From Bacteroidales bacterium (lineage in GTDB: Bacteria; Bacteroidota; Bacteroidia; Bacteroidales; NBLH01), in assembly GCA_016937695.1 (NCBI GenBank), contig JAFGWC010000038.1, forward strand, positions 1-45,519: a stretch of DNA of 45,519 bases. The letters run 5' to 3'. This document shows, in pieces, positions 7,386 through 18,000 of the stretch. A model generated the notes under the pieces. That model was not told where the DNA came from. It did no database searches and saw nothing but the letters and a program-made list of their open reading frames with translations. The position numbers were made by a program, and so were the translations under genes. Position 1 is the stretch's first letter. Each line of letters begins with the position of its first letter.

Positions 7386-9674
7386 TTAATTGATAATCAG
7401 CTTTTTACTTTTTTGCGTATTATTTACATTAAGTTTTATAATTATAGTATTTTCTGGTATTGAAATAGGGAAATTACTTTTTTTGTCTGTGATTTTTTTA
7501 GCTAAAATTAATTTTCCGCTAATATCAAAAACTTTAATATTACTATTATTATTAGGAAATTCTTTTAATTCGACAATTAAATTTCCATTCGCAAAATAAA
7601 TCTTATCTATAATATTATTGTCAATATCGTTTGCTGATGTTGTACCAAGATATGTTACAGAGTTTGAAGTGTTAATTGATTCATTATTAGGATTTAATGC
7701 TTTGTCGTAAGTTTGCCATGCAGGAATAAAGATAGCTACTGTTTCATTAGTAATTGCACCATTAATAGTGGCTTCATAATTTTTTCCAATTCCACTAACA
7801 CTTAAACTAAGATTTTCAGAACCACCATAAACTATATTTTCATCAGAAAAATTTGTTATTTCTTCACTAAAAGCAATTTTAAATTTAATAGGTAGAGAAT
7901 AAGAAGGATTTGTTTGACCATCGGCTAATAATATTTCTACATTTGGACGAGTAATGTCGTAATATATCTCATAAGATTCATGTGATTGATTTAAATTTCC
8001 TGCTAAGTCAGTAAAACTATTTTCAGAAATAGCAATTTTAACATTTCCATCTTGACTCATTCCTTTAATGCCAACATTATACTCTAATCCGCTTCCGGTT
8101 AATTCAATTTCAGTAGCATTTGCAGTTCCACTTAAAACAATATCGTTTTCGTTTAAGTATATAACTTCCTCATTAAGAGTTATTTTAAAGTTTATAGTCG
8201 AGTTATTTGTTGGGTTATTCTGATATTGTCCTTTAGTAATAACAAACTCAGGTGAATGAGTATCTATTGTAATTCTATTATCAGTATTTATTGATACCTG
8301 ATTACCATTTAAATATTCATCAAGTATAGTATTTTCATCAATTTCAATAACAATTGTTCCTTCACTTGTAAATTCCGATAATGTTAAAGTATAAGTTAAA
8401 TCGCTGCCAGATAAGTCTATGTTCTGTGCTGTATTATTCCCTATAATTACTATGTCCGAAATGTCAAAATCAACAGGAGCTCTGTTAAAAGTTATAGTAT
8501 ATGCAGCCATTGAAATATTTGTTGGATCATTTTGCCCTGATGCCTGATTAATTTCAACTGTAAAAGGCGCATCTATGTAATTAACTTCATTATTTATATT
8601 ATTTGACTGTGTATTCTGATTTCCGGCAATATCTACAGCTATATTTTCAGGAATATCAACAATTACAGTTCCACTTTGAGTCATTCCGCTAACAGCAATA
8701 ATGTATTCATTATTTCCACTTATATTTACAATGCTTGGATTTGCCGTTCCACTTAAAATTATATCCTCAGCAGAAAAACCTATTATACTTTCACTAAAAG
8801 TAGCTTTAAAATTTATTACTGATGAAAAACTGGGATTTTCTTGTCCATCAGCATAATCAATTATCAAAGAAGGGTTTACATAATCGCAATTTATTTGATT
8901 TTCAGTATTTATTGAAGCCAAATTTTGTTTGCCCCATACGTTTGCAACCATATTTTCGGTAATATTAATTACAACTGTACCAGAGTTTGTCATTCCACTT
9001 ACTTCAACATCATAAATATTTCCATTTCCACTAATAGAAACATTTTCCGGATTTGCAGTTCCCCAGAAAGAAACGTCACTAGATGTAAAATCATTTACAT
9101 TTTCACTAAATGTTGCTGTGAAATGAACAGTAGCTTCATTAGTTGGATTAATCTGTCCTTCTGCCAATGTTATTTCAACATATAAATTTTGTCCGTTAAA
9201 AGATACAATATTATCAAAAAAGGTAGCACTTTTATTCGAATTGCCAACAGAATTATGAGCAATTCCTTCCGGGATATTAATAATTACAGTTCCATTTGAA
9301 CTCATCCCTGAAACTGCTACGTTATAATTAGAGCCACTTCCGCTAACAATTGCTGTTGATGGCGATGCAGTACCACTTATTATAACATCAGTTGAGCTGA
9401 AATCAGTAACATTTTCGCTGAAAATTACAGTGAAATTAATGGGTGAATTTTCAGTTGGGTCAGTTTGCGATGCTGCTTGATTTATTGATAATGTAAGGTC
9501 TAAACCCGAATAATTTATTTCATTAAAATTAATTGGTGATGATTCTGCAACAGATGATCCATCACCAACTCCTCCATGAAATTGTTCATTTTGTGCTTTT
9601 AATGAATCAAAATTTGCTGCAAATATGATTAAATATGATACAATTAATATTAACTTTTGTTTGTTGGTTTTCAT
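7386..9674 (-). CDS. T9SS-exported surface protein with six Ig-like repeats
   Basis: The protein has 762 residues. A signal peptide (about 1-27, ending DSLKAQ) is followed by six repeats of roughly 103 residues (about 55-680). Each has the pattern (A/N)(E/S)GQ.(D/N)P(T/S), then F...FSE.(V/I)..F...D(I/V), SGTA, SG.G..Y.V.VSGM, GTV.I.I.E, matching bacterial Ig-like domains of the Big_12 type. Repeat 4 is the most divergent: it has FNRAP and lacks SGTA and SGM. The last 80 residues, with KVFDISGKLILAKK and a KKLIIN end, form a type A sorting domain for T9SS export and surface attachment. It starts 20 bases after the FGE-like gene and is probably cotranscribed with it. A structural or adhesive role is inferred. 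Confidence 0.85.
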   Translation of the reverse strand: MKTNKQKLILIVSYLIIFAANFDSLKAQNEQFHGGVGDGSSVAESSPINFNEINYSGLDLTLSINQAASQTDPTENSPINFTVIFSENVTDFSSTDVIISGTASPSTAIVSGSGSNYNVAVSGMSSNGTVIINIPEGIAHNSVGNSNKSATFFDNIVSFNGQNLYVEITLAEGQINPTNEATVHFTATFSENVNDFTSSDVSFWGTANPENVSISGNGNIYDVEVSGMTNSGTVVINITENMVANVWGKQNLASINTENQINCDYVNPSLIIDYADGQENPSFSSVINFKATFSESIIGFSAEDIILSGTANPSIVNISGNNEYIIAVSGMTQSGTVIVDIPENIAVDIAGNQNTQSNNINNEVNYIDAPFTVEINQASGQNDPTNISMAAYTITFNRAPVDFDISDIVIIGNNTAQNIDLSGSDLTYTLTLSEFTSEGTIVIEIDENTILDEYLNGNQVSINTDNRITIDTHSPEFVITKGQYQNNPTNNSTINFKITLNEEVIYLNENDIVLSGTANATEIELTGSGLEYNVGIKGMSQDGNVKIAISENSFTDLAGNLNQSHESYEIYYDITRPNVEILLADGQTNPSYSLPIKFKIAFSEEITNFSDENIVYGGSENLSLSVSGIGKNYEATINGAITNETVAIFIPAWQTYDKALNPNNESINTSNSVTYLGTTSANDIDNNIIDKIYFANGNLIVELKEFPNNNSNIKVFDISGKLILAKKITDKKSNFPISIPENTIIIKLNVNNTQKSKKLIIN

Positions 9675-9694
9675 TTTTTTTAGATTAATATTAA

Positions 9695-11389
9695 CTATTC
9701 AGCTGATCTAACTGCTCTGAAACCAGAACCTATATTTCCAGATGAGTCAAAAGGGTCTAAAGCTGCATAAAATCTATCAGATACTTGCAGTCTAGGTGCG
9801 TCATCATTCCAGTCTCCACCTCTGAAACCGAAACCACCTGGGAATTCGTTCAGCTCAATTGATACAAACCAAGGTATTATTCCATGACTTTCTTCACCCG
9901 GTTTAAATCCTGGCCAGTCTGGGTTATTTGCATTGCCCTCAAAACCGATTATTGATGTCAGAATCCCATCACCATTTGTTCCCTGAAAACTTCTACCAAT
10001 TACATGTCCAATCGAAACGGTTCTTTCCGCCATAGTTCCTGACAAATCCATTATTCCATAATAAGAAGCTCCAGCATTAATCCTGTCAGAACTAGAAGTA
10101 GCAAATATACCGCATCTTAATGGTGCATCATGCTCAGTATCATGACCTGTTGTGAATTTATACTCTGCATTTCCATTAATTCCTGTTCCTGGATTTGATG
10201 GATATGAATTTATCTCACCTAAGTTGTTTACAATATATTCTGTAGTTGAGTTTCCATAAATGTTTATATTGTGCCAAGCATATTCATTTGCTATTGGATA
10301 TTCTGGACCTCTGCATGCTTTTTCAAATTCAAGCTCTGTCATAGGTCTTAAACCTGCCCAATCAGAAAAAGCACATCCATCTGGCCATCCTAGATTGCAA
10401 ATTGCAATATATTTTCCGTCATCCGGATCGTTTTCAATGCCGTTATTATTTAAATCACAAAAAAAATGTAAAGGTTCTCCTACTTCTCCAACAATTTTGC
10501 ATCTTACACTATTTCTTGATTCTGGTTGATTCGTGTGATTTATAGGAAAAGGATGAAGATTATTATCGCTTAAAATATCAAAATAAGTTCTAGAGTTCTG
10601 TTCTTCACGTGTTAATGTATTTAAAAAATCAGCCATTTGCTGGTTGCTGATTTCATATTTCATACAATAAAAAGCATTATAACCTGTTGGGAAATTTGGA
10701 TTATCAATTGCAGTGTTACCATCAGAATCAATACCACCATTACCAACTACTAATATTCCATCGCCTTCAAGTTGTTCATCCATAGGCGCTTTAGATATAT
10801 CAGGGTCTTCGCATTTAATTACAACCGGAGTAGTGCTTATAAGTGCAGGATTAGTATTAACATCAGCTAAATTCCATAATCTACCTGTAGAACTACCATC
10901 ACCAACATAAAACTGTCCCTGTGGAACATAAACCATTTCAATTGCAAAAACTTTAATTTCAATATTTGTAGCATTATCAGAAATACCATCTGTCCCATAT
11001 TCCCATCTTAATCCCATGTTAGGCCAGTTGTTATTTCCACTTCCATTATCTGCTCTATAAATAAAAACTCCTTTGCCATCGCTCACAGCATCTATTGTTG
11101 AACCTTCAACTGCAATATGGTTTTCATCAATTGAGCTTAAAGTAGCATGCTGCCAAACACCGCCTTCTTGTCTAAATTTAATGAAAATCCATGCTGCATC
11201 CCAATTTGAAGCGCCGGTGTTTATTCGCCACGAGTTCTCCCAACTTAAATCAAAATTAACTGTAATGTAATTACTTACAGTGTTTTTGTTTGTTAAATTT
11301 ATGTTGGATACCTGAATGTTATTTGCAAAAAGAGGATAATAATTTGCAAAAATTAACATTAATATAAAACATAAGCTTCTTATTCTCAT
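9695..11389 (-). CDS. Secreted SUMF1/FGE-like domain protein, probably non-catalytic
   Basis: The protein has 564 residues with a signal peptide (about 1-22). An N-terminal beta-rich domain of about 125 residues contains NWDAAWIFIKFR and a WQHATL stretch. The SUMF1-type C-type-lectin fold starts near MVYVPQGQFYVGDGSS. It shows the family landmarks MKYEISNQQMADFLN, LRPMTELEFEKACRGP and the closing GSGFRAVRS. Where true formylglycine-generating enzymes carry catalytic cysteines after GG(S/N)W, this protein reads FRGGDWNDDAPRLQVSDR with no cysteine, so it is unlikely to make formylglycine. Such domains in Bacteroidota often act as surface or binding modules. No T9SS tail is present. It is the first gene of a pair with the Ig-repeat protein. 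Confidence 0.8.
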   Translation of the reverse strand: MRIRSLCFILMLIFANYYPLFANNIQVSNINLTNKNTVSNYITVNFDLSWENSWRINTGASNWDAAWIFIKFRQEGGVWQHATLSSIDENHIAVEGSTIDAVSDGKGVFIYRADNGSGNNNWPNMGLRWEYGTDGISDNATNIEIKVFAIEMVYVPQGQFYVGDGSSTGRLWNLADVNTNPALISTTPVVIKCEDPDISKAPMDEQLEGDGILVVGNGGIDSDGNTAIDNPNFPTGYNAFYCMKYEISNQQMADFLNTLTREEQNSRTYFDILSDNNLHPFPINHTNQPESRNSVRCKIVGEVGEPLHFFCDLNNNGIENDPDDGKYIAICNLGWPDGCAFSDWAGLRPMTELEFEKACRGPEYPIANEYAWHNINIYGNSTTEYIVNNLGEINSYPSNPGTGINGNAEYKFTTGHDTEHDAPLRCGIFATSSSDRINAGASYYGIMDLSGTMAERTVSIGHVIGRSFQGTNGDGILTSIIGFEGNANNPDWPGFKPGEESHGIIPWFVSIELNEFPGGFGFRGGDWNDDAPRLQVSDRFYAALDPFDSSGNIGSGFRAVRSAE

Positions 11390-11415
11390 TATAGTGGATA
11401 TTATATTGTAATTTA

Positions 11416-11423
11416 CAAATTTA
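11416..11423 (-). promoter_or_regulatory. Candidate -7 box for the FGE-like/Ig-repeat operon
   Basis: Read on the - strand this is TAAATTTG, an exact TAnnTTTG match, 26 bases before the start codon at 11389. No convincing -33 TTTG at canonical spacing. Confidence 0.35.
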
Positions 11424-11571
11424 ATTTAGATATTAAATGCAATAATTTATTTTTGAGGAGTAACGATATTATTTTGATAAAATATCAAATAAGTCTTTTT
11501 AATAAACTAAAAGCAGACAAATATTTAAATGAAATTTGATATGCTAAAATGTGTTGTTAAGTTTTTTTCGT

Positions 11572-11907
11572 TTATTTAACTTTGTAATTTTTTTCGTTTA
11601 AGATGGTTGAAATTTTTTCTTTAAAATCACCCTGAATGATAATTTTAGAATCTTTTACAGTTCCGCCAACTCCACATTTTGTTTTTAAAACTTTTCCAAG
11701 TTCCTTTAAATCATCTTCTTTTCCTATAAAACCTTCAATTATTGTGACTGTTTTTCCTTTTCTTGCTTTTTTGTCAAGAAGTACTTTTAGATTTTGTTTC
11801 TGTGGTTCAAGAGTTTTCATCTCTTCTTCGGTGTTTTCATATTCATAATTGAAGTCTGGATTTGTTGAGAAAACCATTCCTAATCTATTTTTCCAATCAT
11901 TTTTCAT
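11572..11907 (-). CDS. SUI1/eIF1-family translation initiation factor (YciH-like)
   Basis: About 111 residues from the preferred start. The SUI1 core contains KKARKGKTVTIIEGF, LKELGKVLKTKCGVGGTVKD and IIIQGDFKEKI, the conserved basic and G-G-T region of bacterial YciH and eukaryotic eIF1. By homology it binds the small ribosomal subunit and influences start-codon fidelity; in bacteria the role is minor or stress-linked. The frame extends up to an ATG at 11937, but MKNDWKNRLG (start 11907) is more typical. A near-consensus -7 box (TACTTTTT, 11942-11949 on the - strand) would start transcription at about 11935, which also favours the internal ATG. Confidence 0.88.
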   Translation of the reverse strand: MKNDWKNRLGMVFSTNPDFNYEYENTEEEMKTLEPQKQNLKVLLDKKARKGKTVTIIEGFIGKEDDLKELGKVLKTKCGVGGTVKDSKIIIQGDFKEKISTILNEKNYKVK

Positions 11908-11971
11908 TTTATAATGCCTTTTTAATAAAATTGCCATTCACAAAAAGTAAATGGCAATTTTTGATTTTTAT

Positions 11972-12001
11972 AACGTGTAATTAATTAAATAATTGCACGT
12001 T
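11972..12001. terminator. Hairpin at the 3' end of the giant gene
   Basis: A 30-base near-palindrome in which AACGTG and CACGTT flank an AT-rich core (AATTA/TAATT with small mismatches). It overlaps the stop codon of the giant - strand gene and precedes the SUI1 gene. The following - strand sequence (ATAAAAATC) is not a clean T-tract, so terminator activity is plausible rather than clear. Confidence 0.4.
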
Positions 12002-15000
12002 ATTTAGTCATATTTATTTTAAACACTTTAGATTCTTCTTCGTTGCTTATTTCAATAAAATATAATCCTGAAGCAAATTCTGAAATATCTATTTCTGTTT
12101 TAAGTCCACTAGGTTTTACTTGTCGAATTATTTTTCCATTAAAATCCATCACAATGATATCAATATCATTAGAATAATAATTTGTTTTCACGAAAAACAC
12201 ACCCTCTGTTGGGTTAGGATACAGAATTATTTCGCTTTCAGAAAGGTTATTAACTCCTGTTGTACTTTTCACTGTTAAAATAAACTCATCTGAAACTGTT
12301 GCACCTGATTTATCTGTAGCTGTTACTAAAATATTTAAATCACCACTATTTTCAGAAGTTCCAAAAAGTCTTCCTGTAACATAATCAAATTTTAACCATT
12401 CAGGCAAACTACTTCCATTAGCTTGTTTTGCTGACAATTTCAACTCATCACCAAAATCAATATCATTAAATGTATTTGATGGAATTGTATATGAATAACT
12501 ATTCCCTTCGTAAGTTTTCTGATCTGGGATTTCTGTAATCAATTCAGGGGCATTATTGATATTAATTACTTCAAGTTCAAAATCGTGATTTCCAATACCA
12601 CCTGAAACATCCATTGCTTTCAGCCTTATTGTTAAAACAGCTACATCATCATTTGTTGGTATTCCACTAAATTTCCTTTCTTCAGTATTGAAATTTAGCC
12701 ATGATGGCAAGCTAGATCCGTCAGACAATGTTGCCATATATTTCACAATTTGATCTCCTTCGTCTAGCTCAATAAATGTATTTTCAGGGAAAGTATATGT
12801 AAACAAGCTTTCTTCGTTTATTTGTTTCTTTGTTATAGGAAAATTTACTATCGGCGCTCTATTTAATGCAAATCTTAATTCAAATCTATCTTTAACATCT
12901 CCTTTAACAAAGTTAAACTGGTATTCATTTTCGACATTCAGAAACGTAGAATTATTTTCATATTTGTCAACTAAATAAACATTTGTATTGGTAATCTGAA
13001 AGTCTTGTTTAGAAATAGTAACTATACCAGAAGTTCCCAGCCTTAGCCCAACAGGTACAACCAGACCTTCTTTATTTGCATCAGGAAGGGCGTTAATTGA
13101 CATAACAGCTCCGCCTTCATTTGTAATTGAATATAGATTAGGTATGTCTTCGTAGTTATAATAATCTGGATAAGTCTTAGTATTCCATGAGAATTTAGCA
13201 AATGCATCAAGTTTTATATCAAATTCTTCTGTTGCATTTGGATTAAAATACATTACTGTTTCATCAGATTTCCCTGTGTTTGTAATAACTTTTAATCTCA
13301 CTATTTCAGAAGGCGCAGATTTAACCTTTGCACTTTTAAAGGTTGTAGTTGCGCTATGTACCCTATGCGAATTATTCAATGTAAATCCAGCACCAGTAGC
13401 ATTTGCATGAACAAAGAAACCTTGCATTGCAGAAATAATACTTGTTTGTCCATTTGTGCCAATTCCATCAACATAAGCAGCATATCTGTTATTAGCACCA
13501 TCCCAAACATAAATAGCATTATCCAAATTAGTCAAGCCAACATTGATAAGATCCCAATCAATACTTGAAGGGTAAGGATTGCCTACTAAATGCCACCCAT
13601 CAAAAAAACTAGGTGGTGCAATTGTTGGATCATTATCATTATAAGATAATCCCGAAACAGACATGTCTCCGGTATTTAGTTTACCATTGAATGTTACATG
13701 ACCATTTTTATCTCCATAAAAAGAGTATCCTTGCTTATTTACCATATCAACAACAGCATCGGTTGAATATCTTTGTAAGAAAGTCCAACCTGGGCCCATG
13801 TCTGTTGGGTCATAACCAGCAGGGGCAGTTATCGGATTGCCATCTAAATCTACAGATTCATCATACCAATAAAAATTAGGATTATATGAAGAACCAAAAG
13901 AAGTAAATAAATCACTTTTTGCATTACTTCCTGCATCTAAATCAGGAGTTAAAATTGGTGATGTAATATAATGGGACTGTTTTAGAATTAGATGTCTTTG
14001 TACGTGAGCCAATCCGCTATTATCAGAAATGCCATTATCTATAAAAGAGGCAATTGGCCCATCGTCTGCAGGTGATTCTAAAGTGAAATCTCCTTGTATT
14101 TCGGTATCAGAAAGTATAGTTATTTGCGAACCTGCAGTTACAGAAACATCGCTTCCTGAATTAATAATTAAATTATTGAATGTTAAAACTCCTGCATTAC
14201 CGGTAATTCTTTGTGCGGTTCCATTAAAAAAAACAGTACCATTATTATGATTAAAACTTCCATTTATAATTAAATCACCAGCAATATTAACATTGCCAGA
14301 AGGAGCGGTTAAAGAGCCAACTATTACAACATTTCCAAAGTTATTAGTTGAGGTTCCGCTTATTACAGTCGAACCAAGGAAACTAACTGTTGAAGTGCTG
14401 GTAGTACTAAAACCAGAATCATTCGTCCAGTCGCCATATACATCGAAGTTATTTGAACCTGATATTGTAAGAGAAGCGCCTGATTCTATGGTGAGATTAT
14501 TACATTCCGCTCCGGGTACTGCTATTTCAGGCATAAAATTAGCACCGTTAGGAATCGTAACATCTGTATTAGCTAATGGAATTCCTGGGCATGTCCAGTT
14601 TCTTACATCAAACCAGTCAGTGCTGTAATCACCTAACCATGAACCTCTTGGAATAACTTCAATACTTATTGTTCTAGCTGCACTTATTCCGCAACTATTC
14701 TCAGCAGTTACTTCAACAATCCCGTCAGTTGCAGATGCATCAAAGTCGATAGTGACAGAGCTTCCTGTCCCATTAATTGTTGCTCCGGAACTTGTGTAGT
14801 TCCAATTATAAGTGACCGTAATATCATTAGTTACACCGTATACATTTCCAGTAGATTCGAGACAAACCGGGGTGAGAGCGGCTATGAAATCAGAAGGTCT
14901 AGCCGGAGAAATATTAAACACAATATCAACATCATCACTTGAAGTACAAACAAAATTACTAATTGTCCATCTTAAAGTATAACTTTCATCTAATACTCCT

Positions 15001-18000
15001 GTAAATACAGAGTTCATTGAATTATTATTTACTATTGTACCACCTGTGCCACTTATAATAGACCAAACACCGGTATAAGGTGTCGGATTATTCCCATCAA
15101 GTATTGTCCCTGATACTGCACATAAATCTTGATTATCTCCAGCAGCGGCAGTAGTAGGTACATCATAAGCATTAACAATTGCATTATCAACTATCCCTGT
15201 TTCAACTGTGCCATCAGTATAAGTAAAATCAGTTAACTTATAAGCTCCTTGTACTAAAGTAGGTAAAGTGTAAGGAAGCGAATTAATTACAATCTGTGTT
15301 TGTGGAACTCCATCAATTTCATAATCAAGAGTGTATGGTAGTGAAATTGGGGCAAAAGAGGTAAAAGTAATAGGAATTCCTACGTTTCCACATACTGGAC
15401 CTATTGGCGACAACCTCGCACTAGGTGTTGTTATTGTTATACTTGCTGTAGTATAATCAGTTGGTGTAGTTGAAACAGATACATTATCAGTAGTTATAAC
15501 CGAACCTTCCGAAAGAGTTCCGGAAGGTGTAGATCCTATTTCATTCCATGTTGATCCATTATAATAAGCAACCCTCATGTCGCTAAGTCCATCCTCTGTC
15601 ATTGCTGCAGTTAAATTACTTTGAGCATCCCAGTCAATTTTAACTTTTGCATTTACTGATGCAGAAGTACTCGCACTCCAGTATTCCATTGCATTTGAAG
15701 AAAGTAATGGCGCAGTTAATGACGTAGCTGTTAAATTAGGTGTGAAAAATTCAGCAGTCCAATACAATGTGCTTCCTGCGTCTGATATTAATGTGAAATT
15801 ATGTCCTTTGACTGTTCCTTTTCCAAGTGGAAATATGAAGTCGTCTCCATTTGTTATTTGTTTTGTTAATGGTCCATTAACAAATGAAGTTGCACTACCT
15901 CCTGTAGGAATTACAGCAGAAGTAGAAGTGTTGCTAACTGTTAAAGTATTTGTGGTGCTTGTATTTATTATACCATTAGTAAGTAATAAATTATTTGACA
16001 CATCAACTGTGCCATTAACACCAATGTTTAGTCCTGCTGGATTATCAATTTCAAGATTATTAAAGCTATTTTCACCTGTGAAATCGCCAGTTGGGCCGCC
16101 TATAGACTGTATGGCAGTACCTGCAAATGTAACTGTTGAGGCAGGAGCCATTCCAGTTCCGCTTATAAATTTCCCGAAATTATAAATTTCCATGCTGCCT
16201 CCAATAGTGAATTTTTTATTATTTACACTATTATCAAGCGTAGGCCCGTCAATTACAAGTTTGTTACAAATAGTTAAATCTTTATTATAAAGAGTTCTTG
16301 TGCCAGTTCCGGAAAAAATAAGATTAGGTACAGTGTTATATAAACTAGCTATATTTGTATAGCTTCCTGCTCCACCATAATTAAGAGTTCCATTTCCTGT
16401 ACAGTCAAGAAATTCAGCATAATTACCAGCCGGAAGGTTTCCGGTTTCAATATAAAGTGTGCCATTAAGTCCGCTTACTGTTCCTAAATTATGACCAAAA
16501 GTTGGTGCTATAATCTGGAGTTCATTATTAATGGTAGTTCTATAAGCAGAAGAATAATTATTGCTGGTATAAACAATGTGATCAATTATTACAATTGCTC
16601 CGTTAGGTCCGCCTATAGGACAAGGTGGGGCAGTGCCAATTGGTGTCCAAATAGTATTATCAGACCAATCTCCATCCTGATTAGAAATGTATGAAGGTAC
16701 TTGATCTGGAATAGCTGTTGGATTACCTGCAGTATAATCTGCACTTAAGTTACTGCTTCCAGTTGAAGTAAATGTTATCTGATGCAAAATCTCATCCACA
16801 TTCTCAATTCCAACTTTGTACCAAAAATCACCCGGAATTTCCAATCTAGCATCTATATAATCTGTTTCAGTTCCTTTTACATCTGTTGGTATGTATTGTA
16901 ATTTTAGAACTCCATTAAAACCTGAAATGCCGGAACTTTCAATTTCCCAATAATATTGCAAAACGTTATTTGGGTCTGTAACAGTTGGGTGATAAGTATT
17001 AATAGGATTAACATTTATTGCTCCAACAGTTAAGCTAGCATCTATATTATAAATAGCAGGAGTATATTTTCCTGACACTCCAACCGGAAATGTAAATGAT
17101 TCAGGTGCGCTTATTTTCGGAAAGAATTTTCTTATTCCGTTACTACTTGCAACGCCGTCTGATTTAATCATTTTGCCTAAACTAAATGGAGCTCCTAAAA
17201 TTGAACTATTCTGACTAAGGGTTAATAAGTATGAGTTTATGTTTAAAATACCAGATGTTAAAACAAAGTTTCCTTGTACTGAAATATCATTGTTTAAGTT
17301 TGCTCCGGAACTATTATTTAACTCTAAGCGACCATATGCGCCTATTCCTGTAATTTGCTGTATTGAAGGTCCAGATAAACTTACACCTCCTGTGTTATTA
17401 TCATCAGTATATGATCCATTATTTGTAAAGTTTCCTAATAATGTAAGTTTGCTTGCTGCTAATACTAAGTTCCCAGAACTAATTAATAAATCGTTATCTA
17501 CTGTAAAATTACTATTGACAGTTAGTGATGATGATGGTGAAACATTTAAATCGTAGAAATTAGTGATTGAAGAACCTGTAATTGTTTGAACAGAACCACT
17601 AAATTTAGTTAAATTGGTACCATAATTATAGTTTCCTTCATTGATAAAGTCTCCATTTATAGTAACATTAAGATTATTTGTATTTAAAAAGCTTGTTATA
17701 TTGCTTATCGTCAAATCACCTTTTAAAATAAGTGGATTGATACTTAAATCTAATGATGCTGTACTAGCAGTTCCTGTAACAGATAAATTATTTAATGCTA
17801 AATTAGCATCTAACAAATAATTCTGGTTTCCTGTAACAGCTTGACCAACAGTAGGTACCTGACTAAATACTATATCACCACCTGTTACCGATGACGTTAT
17901 TGGACGAAGGTATAAATCGCCAAAAGTAGTACCTCCACCTCTAACAATATTTAGCGTACCACCCGACATATTAAATTCACTGTCCGCATTTAACACTTCC

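Noticed and set aside
11908-11937. Upstream ATG for the SUI1-like gene
   Set aside because: The predicted -7 box would place the transcription start at about this codon, and MKNDWKNRLG is the more usual N-terminus.
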